Of a stretch of 64,000 bases of DNA, positions 16,839 through 24,739 are shown piece after piece (position 1 is the first letter of the stretch; each line of letters opens with the position of its first letter). The notes beneath the pieces were generated by a model, which had not been told where the DNA came from, ran no database searches, and saw only the letters and a program-made list of their open reading frames with translations. Source of the stretch: Caulobacter sp. BK020 (lineage in GTDB: Bacteria > Pseudomonadota > Alphaproteobacteria > Caulobacterales > Caulobacteraceae); NCBI RefSeq assembly GCF_004342605.1, contig NZ_SLZL01000015.1:48703-112702 (forward strand), read 5' to 3'. The position numbers and the translations under genes were made by a program.

Positions 16839-18749
16839 CTACACCACCACCTGCGAGCCCATCTCCACCACCCGGCCGGCGGGGATGTGGAAGAAGTCGA
16901 TCGGGTCGGCGGCGTTCTTGACCATCCAGATGAACAGCCGGTCCTGCCACAGCGGCATGCCCCCAACCGGCGAGGAGCCGGGCGAGGCCACCACCGTGCG
17001 GCGGCCGACGAAGAACGAGGTCGACATCAGGTCGAAGGCCAGGCCCCGCCGGCGGCAGCTGCCCAGGGCGCGCGGCACGTTCGGCGTCTCCATGAAGCCG
17101 TAGTGGATGGTCACCCGCCGGAAGCCGGGACCAAGAGACTCGATCTCGACCCGGTCCTTCTCGGCGACCCTTGGCTGGTCGGCGGTGCGCACGGTCATGA
17201 TCACGTTCTCGGCGTGCAGCACCTTGTTGTGCTTGAGATTGTGCAGCAGGGCCACCGGGGCGACGGAGGGGTCCGAGGTCAGGAAGATCGCCGTGCCGGG
17301 CACCGGATGCGGCGGCCGGGCCCGCAGGCTGTCGATCAGGTCGGTCAGGGCGATCGAGTCGCGATGGACCTTGGCGTGCAGCAGCTCGCTGCCGGCCCGC
17401 CAGGTCCACATGGTCAGGACGATGGCCCCGGCCGCGGCCAGGGGCACCCAGCCGCCGTCGGCGATCTTCAGGACGTTGGAGCCCAGGAACACCAGGTCCA
17501 GCGCCAGGAACGGGGCCAGCACCGCCACGCAGGCCCACAGCGGCCACTTCCAGTGGCGGCGCGCCACCACGAACAGCAGGGCCACGGTCACGACCATGGT
17601 CGTGGTCACCGCCACGCCATAGGCCGAGGCCATGTTCGACGAGGTCTTGAACATGAACAGCAGGAACAGCACCCCCACCGCCAGGGCGATGTTGACCGGC
17701 GGCACGAAAATCTGGCCGGCCACGGTCTCGCTGGTCCGCTTGATGTTGATCCGCGGCAGCAGGCCCAGCTGCACCGCCTGCTGGGTCACCGAGAACGCCC
17801 CGGTGATCACCGCCTGGCTGGCGATGATGGTGGCCGCCGTGGTCAGCAGCATGACCGGCCAGTAGACCGCGTGCGGGATCATGCCGAAGAAGGGGTTGTC
17901 CATGGCGGCCGGACGGATCAGGCACAGGGCGCCCTGGCCCAGATAGTTGATCATCAGGCACGGCAGGGCCACCAGCAGCCAGCCGGCCTGGATCGGTCCC
18001 TTGCCGAAATGGCCCATGTCGGCATAGAGCGCCTCGGCCCCGGTCACGCACAGGAAGACGCTGCCCAGGATGGTCACGCCCAGCCAGCCGTCCGCGGCCA
18101 GCAGCCGCACGGCGTAGACCGGGCTGAAGGCCAGCAGGATGTCGGGCCGCTGCAGCACGAACGGCAGGCCCAGCGCCGCCAGGGTCACGAACCACACCAG
18201 GGTGATCGGCCCGAAGAACCGCCCGACCACCTCGGTGCCGCGCGACTGCACCGCGAACAGGCCCAGCAGGATGATCGCCGCCAGCGGCAGGACGAACGGC
18301 TGGAAGTGGGCGCCGATCACCGGCGCGGTGGTCAGGCCCTCCACCGCCGACAGCACCGAGATCGCCGGGGTGATCAGGCCGTCGCCATAGAACAGCGCCG
18401 CCCCGACGATGCCCAGCAGCACCAGCCAGGCCGAGCGCTTCTTCAGGGCGTTCTGGGCCAGGGCCATCAGAGCCAGGGTGCCGCCCTCGCCGCCGTTGTC
18501 GGCCCGCATGACGATCACGACGTATTTCAGGGTGACCACCAGGGTCAGGGCCCAGAACACCAGCGACACCACGCCGAACACCGCCAGCTGCGGATCGACC
18601 TTGCCGGCGTGGGCCAGGGCCTCGCGCATGGCGTAGAGCGGGCTGGTGCCGATGTCGCCGAACACCACGCCGATCGCCCCCAGCCACAGGGCGCCGAACC
18701 GCGCGGCGCGGGCGCCTGGCGCAGCCGGCTCGGGTGGGGAATGGGCCAT
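16839..18749 (-). CDS. kup: Kup-family potassium uptake transporter
   Basis: A 636 aa inner-membrane K+/H+ symporter. It has the Kup N-terminal signature GAIGVVFGDIGTSPLYAMRE at about 24-43, some 12 hydrophobic segments to about residue 450, and a cytosolic C-terminal domain of about 180 residues (GTAIFLTSDP, HNKVLHAENVIMTVRT, RRTVVASPG). Length is normal for the family. The start is ATG at 18749. It is transcribed toward uup; no operon partner is seen. Confidence 0.95.
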   Translation of the reverse strand: MAHSPPEPAAPGARAARFGALWLGAIGVVFGDIGTSPLYAMREALAHAGKVDPQLAVFGVVSLVFWALTLVVTLKYVVIVMRADNGGEGGTLALMALAQNALKKRSAWLVLLGIVGAALFYGDGLITPAISVLSAVEGLTTAPVIGAHFQPFVLPLAAIILLGLFAVQSRGTEVVGRFFGPITLVWFVTLAALGLPFVLQRPDILLAFSPVYAVRLLAADGWLGVTILGSVFLCVTGAEALYADMGHFGKGPIQAGWLLVALPCLMINYLGQGALCLIRPAAMDNPFFGMIPHAVYWPVMLLTTAATIIASQAVITGAFSVTQQAVQLGLLPRINIKRTSETVAGQIFVPPVNIALAVGVLFLLFMFKTSSNMASAYGVAVTTTMVVTVALLFVVARRHWKWPLWACVAVLAPFLALDLVFLGSNVLKIADGGWVPLAAAGAIVLTMWTWRAGSELLHAKVHRDSIALTDLIDSLRARPPHPVPGTAIFLTSDPSVAPVALLHNLKHNKVLHAENVIMTVRTADQPRVAEKDRVEIESLGPGFRRVTIHYGFMETPNVPRALGSCRRRGLAFDLMSTSFFVGRRTVVASPGSSPVGGMPLWQDRLFIWMVKNAADPIDFFHIPAGRVVEMGSQVVV

Positions 18750-18855
18750 GAACTCGCGTCCCTAGAAAGGAGCGCGGCCTACACGCCCCCCGCATAAGGG
18801 CGCGATGCGGATTCCGGGCGGGGGTATAAGGGCGTTATAAAGATCGGGCTGCCGG

Positions 18856-19740
18856 TCAGTCGTGCAGCGGCGCCTCGGCCGGTTCGCGCGACGGATCGGT
18901 GGCCACCGTCCCCACCGAGGCGGCGACCACCAGGGCGATGGCCAGCCACTGGCGGGGCGCCAGGTGCTCGCCCAGCACCAGCAGGCCGGCCAGGGCCCCG
19001 ACCGCCGGCTCCAGGCTCAGCATCACCCCGAAGCTGCGCCTGGAGATGGCCCGCATGGCCACCATCTCCAGCGAATAGGGGATGGCGCTGGACACCACCG
19101 CGACCACCAGGCCAAGCCCCAGGGCCGCCGGGTTCAGCAGCGCCGCCCCGGCCGCGGCCACGCCGAACGGGGCCACGACCACCGCCGCCGTCGTCATGCC
19201 CAGCGCCACCGAGCGGCCGCCGTGCAGATGCCCGGTCCGCTGGCCGGCGACGATGTACAGCGCCCAGAACACCGCCGCCGTCGCGGCGAAGGCCACGCCC
19301 ATGGGATCCAGGGTCAGGCTGGCGTCGCCCAGCGGCAGAAGCAGGGAGAGGCCCGCGGCCGCCAGGGCGACCCAGGCGAAGTGGACGGGCTTGCGGGCGT
19401 GCAGCAGGGCCAGACTGAGCGGCCCGGTGAACTCGATGGCGATGGCCACGCCCAGCGGGATGGTGCGCAGGGCCATGTAGAAGCACAGGTTCATCGCCCC
19501 CATCATCGCCCCGTAGCTGACGACGGCGAACAGGTCCTCGCGGTTCATGCGCATGGTCCAGGGCCGCCAGACCAGGCACAGCACCAGGGCCGAGAACCCC
19601 ACCCGATAGGCGCTGGCCCCCTGCGCCCCGACCAGCGGGAACAGCGTCTTGGCGAACGAGGTGCCGACGCTCAGCGACACCATGGCGCCGACCAGGCAGA
19701 GATAGGGCAAGGCGGCGCGCAGCGCGGACGGACGAGACAT
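18856..19740 (-). CDS. EamA-family (RhtA-like) transporter
   Basis: A 294 aa inner-membrane protein with about ten hydrophobic helices in two EamA repeats (from about 10-135 and 150-275). RhtA-like features are TSFAKTLFPLVGAQGASAYR near the N-terminus, IPLGVAIAIEFTGPLSLAL in the first repeat, and SSAIPYSLEMVAMR with LEPAVGALAG in the second. Such proteins export amino acids or other metabolites (RhtA: threonine/homoserine). The substrate here is not shown. It stands alone, with repeats on its upstream side. Confidence 0.9.
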   Translation of the reverse strand: MSRPSALRAALPYLCLVGAMVSLSVGTSFAKTLFPLVGAQGASAYRVGFSALVLCLVWRPWTMRMNREDLFAVVSYGAMMGAMNLCFYMALRTIPLGVAIAIEFTGPLSLALLHARKPVHFAWVALAAAGLSLLLPLGDASLTLDPMGVAFAATAAVFWALYIVAGQRTGHLHGGRSVALGMTTAAVVVAPFGVAAAGAALLNPAALGLGLVVAVVSSAIPYSLEMVAMRAISRRSFGVMLSLEPAVGALAGLLVLGEHLAPRQWLAIALVVAASVGTVATDPSREPAEAPLHD

Positions 19741-19785
19741 GCGCGGGTTGTAGCAGGGTTCCGCGGTCCGCGGGGATCGCGGCTC

Positions 19786-19904
19786 TTCCCCCTCCGGGGG
19801 AGGAGGGCCGAAGGCCCGGAGGGGGCAAGTGTTCGCCTGACGTGCGACCCTCGCTTGCCCCCACCTGACCGCTGCGCGGTCTGTCGCGGCGAGGGGGCGG
19901 AGCG
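19786..19904. repeat. Half elements of repeat families C and D
   Basis: A family C half (CTTCCCCCTCCGGGGGAGG, then GGGCCGAAGGCCC) runs straight into a family D half beginning CTTGCCCCCACCTGACCGC at 19854. It lies between the EamA gene and the small acidic protein gene. Confidence 0.7.
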
Positions 19905-19908
19905 CCAG

Positions 19909-20106
19909 CTAGAACGCCTCGTCCTCCTCGACGCCTTCGTCGTCCTCGCCGCCCATGGCCGCTTCCAGGCTCTCGATGATGTCGTCCATCTGGTCCGGGG
20001 TGATCGAGACGTAGATATTGTCGCCGCCGACGGCCGAGACCAGCAGGCGGTAGCCGTCCTCGGTTTCCTGCAGGCTGAAGGTTTCGAGAAGCTGCAGCTT
20101 GGCCAT
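19909..20106 (-). CDS. Small acidic hypothetical protein
   Basis: A 65 aa protein starting MAKLQLLETFSLQETEDG at the ATG at 20106. The first 45 residues look like a beta-beta-alpha unit (YRLLVSAVGGDNIYVSITPDQMDDIIESLEAAM). The end is strongly acidic (GEDDEGVEEDEAF). No family was recognised. Codon use is typical of the genome, and it is divergent from the FAD oxidoreductase gene, so it is probably a real conserved small gene. Function unknown. Confidence 0.7.
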   Translation of the reverse strand: MAKLQLLETFSLQETEDGYRLLVSAVGGDNIYVSITPDQMDDIIESLEAAMGGEDDEGVEEDEAF

Positions 20107-20236
20107 GGGGATCTCGCGAGGCGCCGAAGGGAAGGCGGGGATATAGGGGCGGACGGCCGATGTCGCCATCCATCGCCCGGCCCTTGCTTATTTTACACTC
20201 GTATAGCAACCTCTTCCCACCACCGGGGAGAGACAC

Positions 20237-21886
20237 ATGGCCGCCACCCAGCAGCGCGACGCGATCATCATCGGCGGGGGGCACAACGGCCTGGTCTGCG
20301 CCTTCTACCTGGCCAGCGCCGGGCTGAAGGTCACGGTCTGCGAGGCCCGCGACGTGGTCGGCGGGGCGGCGGTGACCGAGGAGTTCCATCCCGGCTTCCG
20401 CAACTCCGTGGCCAGCTACACCGTCAGCCTGCTCAGCCCCAAGGTCATCGCCGACATGGACCTGCACGGCCACGGCCTGCGGATCCTGGAGCGGCCGATC
20501 TCCAACTTCCTGCCGATCGACGACAGCACCTACCTGAAGCTGGGCGGCGGGCTGGAGCGCACCCAGGAGCAGTTCCGCAAGTTCTCGGCCAGGGACGCCG
20601 AGGCCCTGCCGGCCTATTACGCCATGCTGGACGAGATCGGCGACGTGCTGCGCGACCTGGCCGGCGAGACCCCGCCCAACCTCGGCGACGGCCTGCCGGG
20701 CCTGCTGCGGGCGCTCCGGCAGGGCGGCCGGCTGGCGGGCCTGAGCCGCGAGCGCAAGCGCGACCTGCTGGACCTGTTCACCAAGAGCGCCCGCGACTTC
20801 CTGGACGGCTGGTTCGAGAGCGACGCGGTCAAGGCCAGCTTCGGCTTCGACGCCGTGGTCGGCAACTTCGCCAGTCCCGACACGCCGGGCTCGGCCTATG
20901 TGCTGCTGCACCACACCTTCGGCGAGGTGAACGGCAAGAAGGGCGCCTGGGGCCACGCGGTGGGCGGCATGGGGGCCATCACCCAGGCCATGGCCAGGGC
21001 CTGCCGGGCCAAGGGCGTGGAGATCCTGCTGAACGCCAAGGTCGAGGGCGTCCATGTCGAGGACGCGCCGAAGGGCGGCGGCAAGCGGGTGGCGGGCGTC
21101 CAGCTGGTCGACGGCCGCCAGGTCATGGCCCCGATCGTGTCGTCCAACCTCAACCCCGCCCTGCTCTATGGCGGGCTGATCGCCCCCTCGGCCCTGCCCG
21201 CCCCGTTCCGCAAGGCGGTCAAGGGCTACAAGAACGGCTCGGGCACCTTCCGGATGAACGTGGCGCTGTCGGAGCTGCCCGACTTCACCTGCCTGCCCGG
21301 CAAGGCCGTGGCCGAGCACCACCAGTGCGGCATCGTGATCTCGCCGACCCTGGACTACATGGACGAAGCCTATCGCGACGCCAAGGCGACCGGGATCAGC
21401 CGGCGGCCGATCGTCGAGATCCTGATCCCCTCCACCCTGGACGACAGCCTGGCCCCGCCCGGCCAGCACGTGGCCAGCCTGTTCTGCCAGCAGTTCGCCT
21501 GGGACCTGCCCGACGGCCGCAGCTGGGACGACGAGCGCGAGGCGGCGGCCGACCTGATCATCGACACGGTCGATCAGTGGGCCCCGAACTTCAAGGCGTC
21601 CGTCCTGGGACGGATGATCCTGTCGCCGGTGGATCTTGAGCGGAAGTTCGGCCTGGTCAACGGCGACATCATGCACGGCCACATGTCGCTGGACCAGCTG
21701 TGGGCCGCCCGCCCGCTGCTGGGCCACGCCAGCCACCGGGCGCCGATCAAGGGGCTCTACATGTGCGGCGCCGGCTGCCATCCGGGCGGCGGGGTCTCGG
21801 GCAATCCGGGCCGCAACGCCGCGCGCGAGATCCTGCGCGATCGGGATTTCGGAACGGCGGTCAAGCTGAGCCTGGTGGGGCGGTGA
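20237..21886 (+). CDS. FAD-dependent oxidoreductase (phytoene desaturase/PYROXD2-like)
   Basis: A 549 aa flavoprotein of the amine oxidase/phytoene desaturase superfamily. The N-terminal FAD-binding motif IIIGGGHNGLVCAFYLASAG is followed by VCEARDVVGGAAVTEEFHPG, and the C-terminal FAD motif is YMCGAGCHPGGGVSGNPGRN. There is no signal peptide or membrane segment. No carotenoid genes are nearby, so the PYROXD2-like branch with unknown substrate fits better than true phytoene desaturase. The start is ATG at 20237 with GGGGAGAG upstream. A Rieske oxygenase and a TetR regulator follow on the same strand. Confidence 0.88.
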   Translation: MAATQQRDAIIIGGGHNGLVCAFYLASAGLKVTVCEARDVVGGAAVTEEFHPGFRNSVASYTVSLLSPKVIADMDLHGHGLRILERPISNFLPIDDSTYLKLGGGLERTQEQFRKFSARDAEALPAYYAMLDEIGDVLRDLAGETPPNLGDGLPGLLRALRQGGRLAGLSRERKRDLLDLFTKSARDFLDGWFESDAVKASFGFDAVVGNFASPDTPGSAYVLLHHTFGEVNGKKGAWGHAVGGMGAITQAMARACRAKGVEILLNAKVEGVHVEDAPKGGGKRVAGVQLVDGRQVMAPIVSSNLNPALLYGGLIAPSALPAPFRKAVKGYKNGSGTFRMNVALSELPDFTCLPGKAVAEHHQCGIVISPTLDYMDEAYRDAKATGISRRPIVEILIPSTLDDSLAPPGQHVASLFCQQFAWDLPDGRSWDDEREAAADLIIDTVDQWAPNFKASVLGRMILSPVDLERKFGLVNGDIMHGHMSLDQLWAARPLLGHASHRAPIKGLYMCGAGCHPGGGVSGNPGRNAAREILRDRDFGTAVKLSLVGR

Positions 21887-21900
21887 TGGCCTTTTCTACG

Positions 21901-22020
21901 CCGCTCATCCCGGCGAAAGCCGGGACCCAAGCCGAGCCAGCGGGAAAGCCGCAGCAGCTCGATCGGGCGAAGCCTTTTCTGAGAGTCAGCTTGGGTCCCG
22001 GCTTTCGCCGGGATGAGCGG
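21901..22020. repeat. Family B inverted repeat, copy 1
   Basis: CCGCTCATCCCGGCGAAAGC..., with the reverse complement at the right end; each arm carries its own small CCCGGC..GCCGGG stem. It lies between the FAD oxidoreductase and the Rieske gene. This is the most frequent family here, with seven near-complete copies. Confidence 0.92.
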
Positions 22021-22038
22021 ATCTAAGGGGCGTTTGAG

Positions 22039-23196
22039 ATGGACATCAACACCCTCTCCAACCACGACCCTGACGCCGACTGGGGCCTGCCCGGCTGGCT
22101 CTATGACAACGCCCGCTTCTTTCGCGAGGAGCAGGACAAGGTCCTGCGCCCGTCGTGGCAGATCGTCTGCCACCTGAACGACATTCCCAAGGCCGGCGAC
22201 TTCCACACCTTCGACTTCCTGGGCGAAAGCACGGTGGTGGTGCGCGGCCGGGACGGCGGGGTGCGGGCCTTCGCCAATGTCTGCCGGCATCGCGCCGCGC
22301 GGCTGCTGGACGGCCCGTCCGGCCACTGCGGCCGGATCGTCTGCCCCTACCACGCCTGGACCTACGCCCTGGACGGCCAGCTGGTCGGCGTGCCGCACCG
22401 CGAGAGCTACCCTGCCCTGGAGATGGACAAGCAGGGCCTGGCGCCGGTGCAGGTCGAGGTCTATCGCGGCTTCGTCTTCGTGCGGCTCGAAGACTCTCTT
22501 TCGCAAGGGGGCCTCTCGGTCGCCGAGATGATGGCCCCCTACGACCACGAGCTTGAGCCCTACCGCTTCGAGGACATGGTCCCGTTCGGCCGCGTCACCC
22601 TGCGACCGCGCGAGGTGAACTGGAAGAACATCAGCGACAACTATTCCGACGGCCTGCACATCCCCGTCGCCCATCCCGGCCTGACCCGGCTGTTCGGCCG
22701 CGGCTACGGCGTCGAGGCGCAAACCTGGGTCGACAAGATGTGGGGCCAGCTGATCGAGGAGCCGTCGCGCAACCCGTCCGAGCGGATGTACCAGGCCGTC
22801 CTGCCCGACGCCCTTCACCTGCCGCCCGAGCGCAAGCGGCTGTGGACCTATTTCAAGCTCTGGCCCAACCAGGCGTTCGACATCTATCCCGACCAGGTGG
22901 ACTTCATGCAGTTCATCCCGGTCTCGCCCACCCGGACGATGATCCGCGAGATCGCCTACGCCCTGCCCGACGACCGGCGCGAGATGAAGGCGGCGCGCTA
23001 TCTGAACTGGCGCATCAACCGCCAGGTCAACGCCGAGGACACCGAGCTGGTCGCCCGGGTGCAGCAGGGCATGGCCTCGCGCAGCTTCACGGCCGGCCCC
23101 CTGGCCGAGACCGAGGTGTCCCTGCGCAGCTTCGGCCGCAAGCTGCGAGCCCTGATCCCGCAGGCCCGTCTGCATAGGCCACCGGAGGGGTGGTGA
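22039..23196 (+). CDS. Rieske-type aromatic ring-hydroxylating/demethylating oxygenase, alpha subunit
   Basis: A 385 aa oxygenase component. The Rieske 2Fe-2S ligands are C82-R-H84 and C102-P-Y-H105. The catalytic domain (SRPBCC fold) has the mononuclear iron pattern DNYSDGLHIPVAH with H207 and H212; a downstream acidic ligand is expected but not assigned. No reductase or beta subunit is adjacent, so electrons must come from elsewhere. Alpha-only Rieske enzymes often demethylate quaternary amines or aromatic methyl ethers. With the BetI-like regulator next door, a quaternary-amine substrate is possible, but this is inference. Confidence 0.9.
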   Translation: MDINTLSNHDPDADWGLPGWLYDNARFFREEQDKVLRPSWQIVCHLNDIPKAGDFHTFDFLGESTVVVRGRDGGVRAFANVCRHRAARLLDGPSGHCGRIVCPYHAWTYALDGQLVGVPHRESYPALEMDKQGLAPVQVEVYRGFVFVRLEDSLSQGGLSVAEMMAPYDHELEPYRFEDMVPFGRVTLRPREVNWKNISDNYSDGLHIPVAHPGLTRLFGRGYGVEAQTWVDKMWGQLIEEPSRNPSERMYQAVLPDALHLPPERKRLWTYFKLWPNQAFDIYPDQVDFMQFIPVSPTRTMIREIAYALPDDRREMKAARYLNWRINRQVNAEDTELVARVQQGMASRSFTAGPLAETEVSLRSFGRKLRALIPQARLHRPPEGW

Positions 23197-23220
23197 GATT
23201 TCGCCCTATTCCTTTCCGCT

Positions 23221-23351
23221 CGTCATCCCGGGCCTTGTGCCCGGGACCCCTCTATCCGCCGCGGGTGCAGGACGGGCGGACCGCCAGCGGTCCGCTTGCG
23301 CTTCACGTGGAAGCTGAACCAGGGTTCCCGGGCTCAAGGCCCGGGAGGACG
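23221..23351. repeat. Family A inverted repeat, copy 2
   Basis: Starts CGTCATCCCGGGCCTTGTGC and ends with a slightly diverged reverse complement. It lies between the Rieske and TetR genes. Confidence 0.9.
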
Positions 23352-23371
23352 ATTGAATATGGGATGGAAGG

Positions 23372-23968
23372 GTGGTGACCCCTCGCGCCGCCTTCACCCG
23401 CGAAGCCCCCGACGTCCGCCGCACCGCCCTGATCGACGCCGCCGCCCGGGTGCTGGCGGCCAAGGGCGTGGCCGGGGCCTCGGTGCGGACGATCTGCGCC
23501 GAGGCGGGGGTCAGCGCCGGCCTGCTGCGGCACTATTTCGACGGGGTCGACGCCCTGGTGGCGGCGGCCTACGAGGCGGTCGGGGCGCGGATCGATGCGG
23601 CCCTGGAGGCGGCGGTCGCGGCGGCCGGCGCCGATCCGCGCGCCCGGCTGTCGGCCTATCTGACTGCCAGCTTCGCCCCGCCGGTGCTGGACCCGGACCT
23701 GCTGGCCACCTGGCTGGCGTTCTGGAGCCTGGTCAAGGTCGACCCGGCCATCGCCGCCATCCACCGGCGGACCTATGCCGGCTATCGCGCCCGGCTGGAG
23801 GAGCTGCTTGCGGCCTGCGACCCGTCGGTCGACGCCCGGCTGGCCGCGATCGGCCTGACCGCCGTGGTCGACGGCCTGTGGCTGGAGCTGTGCCTGGACG
23901 AGACGGTGTTCACGCCGGCCGAGGCGGGGGCGATCGCCGAGCGGCTGGCGGCGGGGTATTTGAAGTAG
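23372..23968 (+). CDS. TetR-family regulator, BetI-like
   Basis: A 198 aa DNA-binding repressor. The N-terminal helix-turn-helix is clear (ALIDAAARVLAAKGVAGASV, then AEAGVSAGLLRHYFDG). The C-terminal ligand-binding domain with LDPDLLATWLAFWSLVK and LAAIGLTAVVDGLWLELCLD resembles the BetI group, which senses choline-type compounds. The start is GTG at 23372 or 23375. It follows the Rieske gene on the same strand with repeat A2 between, and probably controls the FAD oxidoreductase/Rieske pair; target sites were not identified. Confidence 0.9.
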   Translation: MVTPRAAFTREAPDVRRTALIDAAARVLAAKGVAGASVRTICAEAGVSAGLLRHYFDGVDALVAAAYEAVGARIDAALEAAVAAAGADPRARLSAYLTASFAPPVLDPDLLATWLAFWSLVKVDPAIAAIHRRTYAGYRARLEELLAACDPSVDARLAAIGLTAVVDGLWLELCLDETVFTPAEAGAIAERLAAGYLK

Positions 23969-23972
23969 AAAA

Positions 23973-24143
23973 CCCTCTCCCAACGGGAGAGGGCGGGGCC
24001 CGCGACGAAGTCGTGGGAGGGTGAGGGGTTACGCCCTCACCGATTTGATAACCAACGCCCTGCCGGCACGCCGGCGGACTCAAAACCCCCTCACCCTCCC
24101 ATCGCAAGCGATGGGCCCCTCCCTCTCCCCATGGGAGAGGGTG
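23973..24143. repeat. Family E inverted repeat, copy 1
   Basis: CCCTCTCCCAACGGGAGAGG, then GGGAGGGTGAGGGGTTACGC, with the complement (CCCCCTCACCCTCCC) on the right ending in CATGGGAGAGGG. It fills the gap after the TetR gene and covers all 180 bases up to the small gene at 24149. Confidence 0.88.
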
Positions 24144-24148
24144 AAAAC

Positions 24149-24388
24149 TCAGGCCGCCGCCTGGGCGCCCAGGTTCGCGCGGCCCCAGCTGGCGCGGCGG
24201 ACTTCGGGTTCGGCGACGTGGACCCGGGCGGTCTTGCCCTGGGTGCGCATGTGCCGGGCCAGCATCTCGGCGACGCCGACGGCTTCGGGCTGGCAGGGAT
24301 AGGAGCCGATCAGGTCGAGCGAATCATTCCAGGTGACGTGCCAGACGCCGGAGACGGGTCGAACGAAATAGGTGTGTTCGTTGGCCAT
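24149..24388 (-). CDS. Small DUF2188-like hypothetical protein
   Basis: A 79 aa protein. The ATG at 24388 (MANEHTYFVRP) is chosen because GAGGAG lies 8 bases upstream; an in-frame GTG at 24397 would overlap that site. The body (YFVRPVSGVWHVTW, then PEAVGVAEMLARHMR and ARVHV) looks like the short alpha-beta fold of DUF2188-type proteins, though the match is only by eye. Function unknown. It follows an AT-rich upstream region with a possible promoter. Confidence 0.75.
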   Translation of the reverse strand: MANEHTYFVRPVSGVWHVTWNDSLDLIGSYPCQPEAVGVAEMLARHMRTQGKTARVHVAEPEVRRASWGRANLGAQAAA

Positions 24389-24423
24389 GGGACTCACTCC
24401 TCGGTGTTTACTCAGCGTCGGTC

Positions 24424-24452
24424 TTACAGCGGATGCATGACAGCTGTTTCAA
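24424..24452 (-). promoter_or_regulatory. Possible sigma-70-like promoter for the gene at 24388
   Basis: On the minus strand TTGAAA (24447-24452) and CTGTAA (24424-24429) are 17 bases apart, some 36 bases before the start codon. The -10 match is weak. A palindromic CAACATGTTG lies just upstream, near 24463-24472. Confidence 0.3.
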
Positions 24453-24577
24453 TGCTGCACAGCAACATGTTGTTGCATTGCACACTGCAGGAGCCGCGCC
24501 AAGAGCGTCTTTGGTGAATCCGGCAGCAACAATAAGGCGGAAGCGGGAAAATCGCGCTGGTGATCCATGCTTCCTAA

Positions 24578-24738
24578 TCCCTCTCCCGGCGGGAGAGGGA
24601 GGGGCCCACCGCGCAGCGGTGGGAGGGTGAGGGCTTAGGGACGGCTGACGGCGTGCCGGCACGCCGGTTGACAGCGTAACCCCTCATCCTCCCACGCCTG
24701 ACGGCGCGGGCCCCTCCTTCTCCCTATGGGAGAAGGCC
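24578..24738. repeat. Family E inverted repeat, copy 2
   Basis: TCCCTCTCCCGGCGGGAGAG at the left and a diverged CTCCCTATGGGAGAAG at the right, with GGGAGGGTGAGGG / CCTCATCCTCCC between. It ends at the stop codon of the amidohydrolase. Confidence 0.85.
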
Positions 24739-24739
24739 C

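Larger units (their letters stand above)
24389..24739. other. Intergenic region between the DUF2188-like gene and the amidohydrolase
   Basis: About 350 bases without a supported gene: an AT-richer control segment (24400-24530), then family E repeat copy 2. Confidence 0.6.

Noticed and set aside
20237..21886. Carotenoid pathway phytoene desaturase
   Set aside because: No crtB, crtE or crtY neighbours, and the C-terminal block fits the PYROXD2-like group better.
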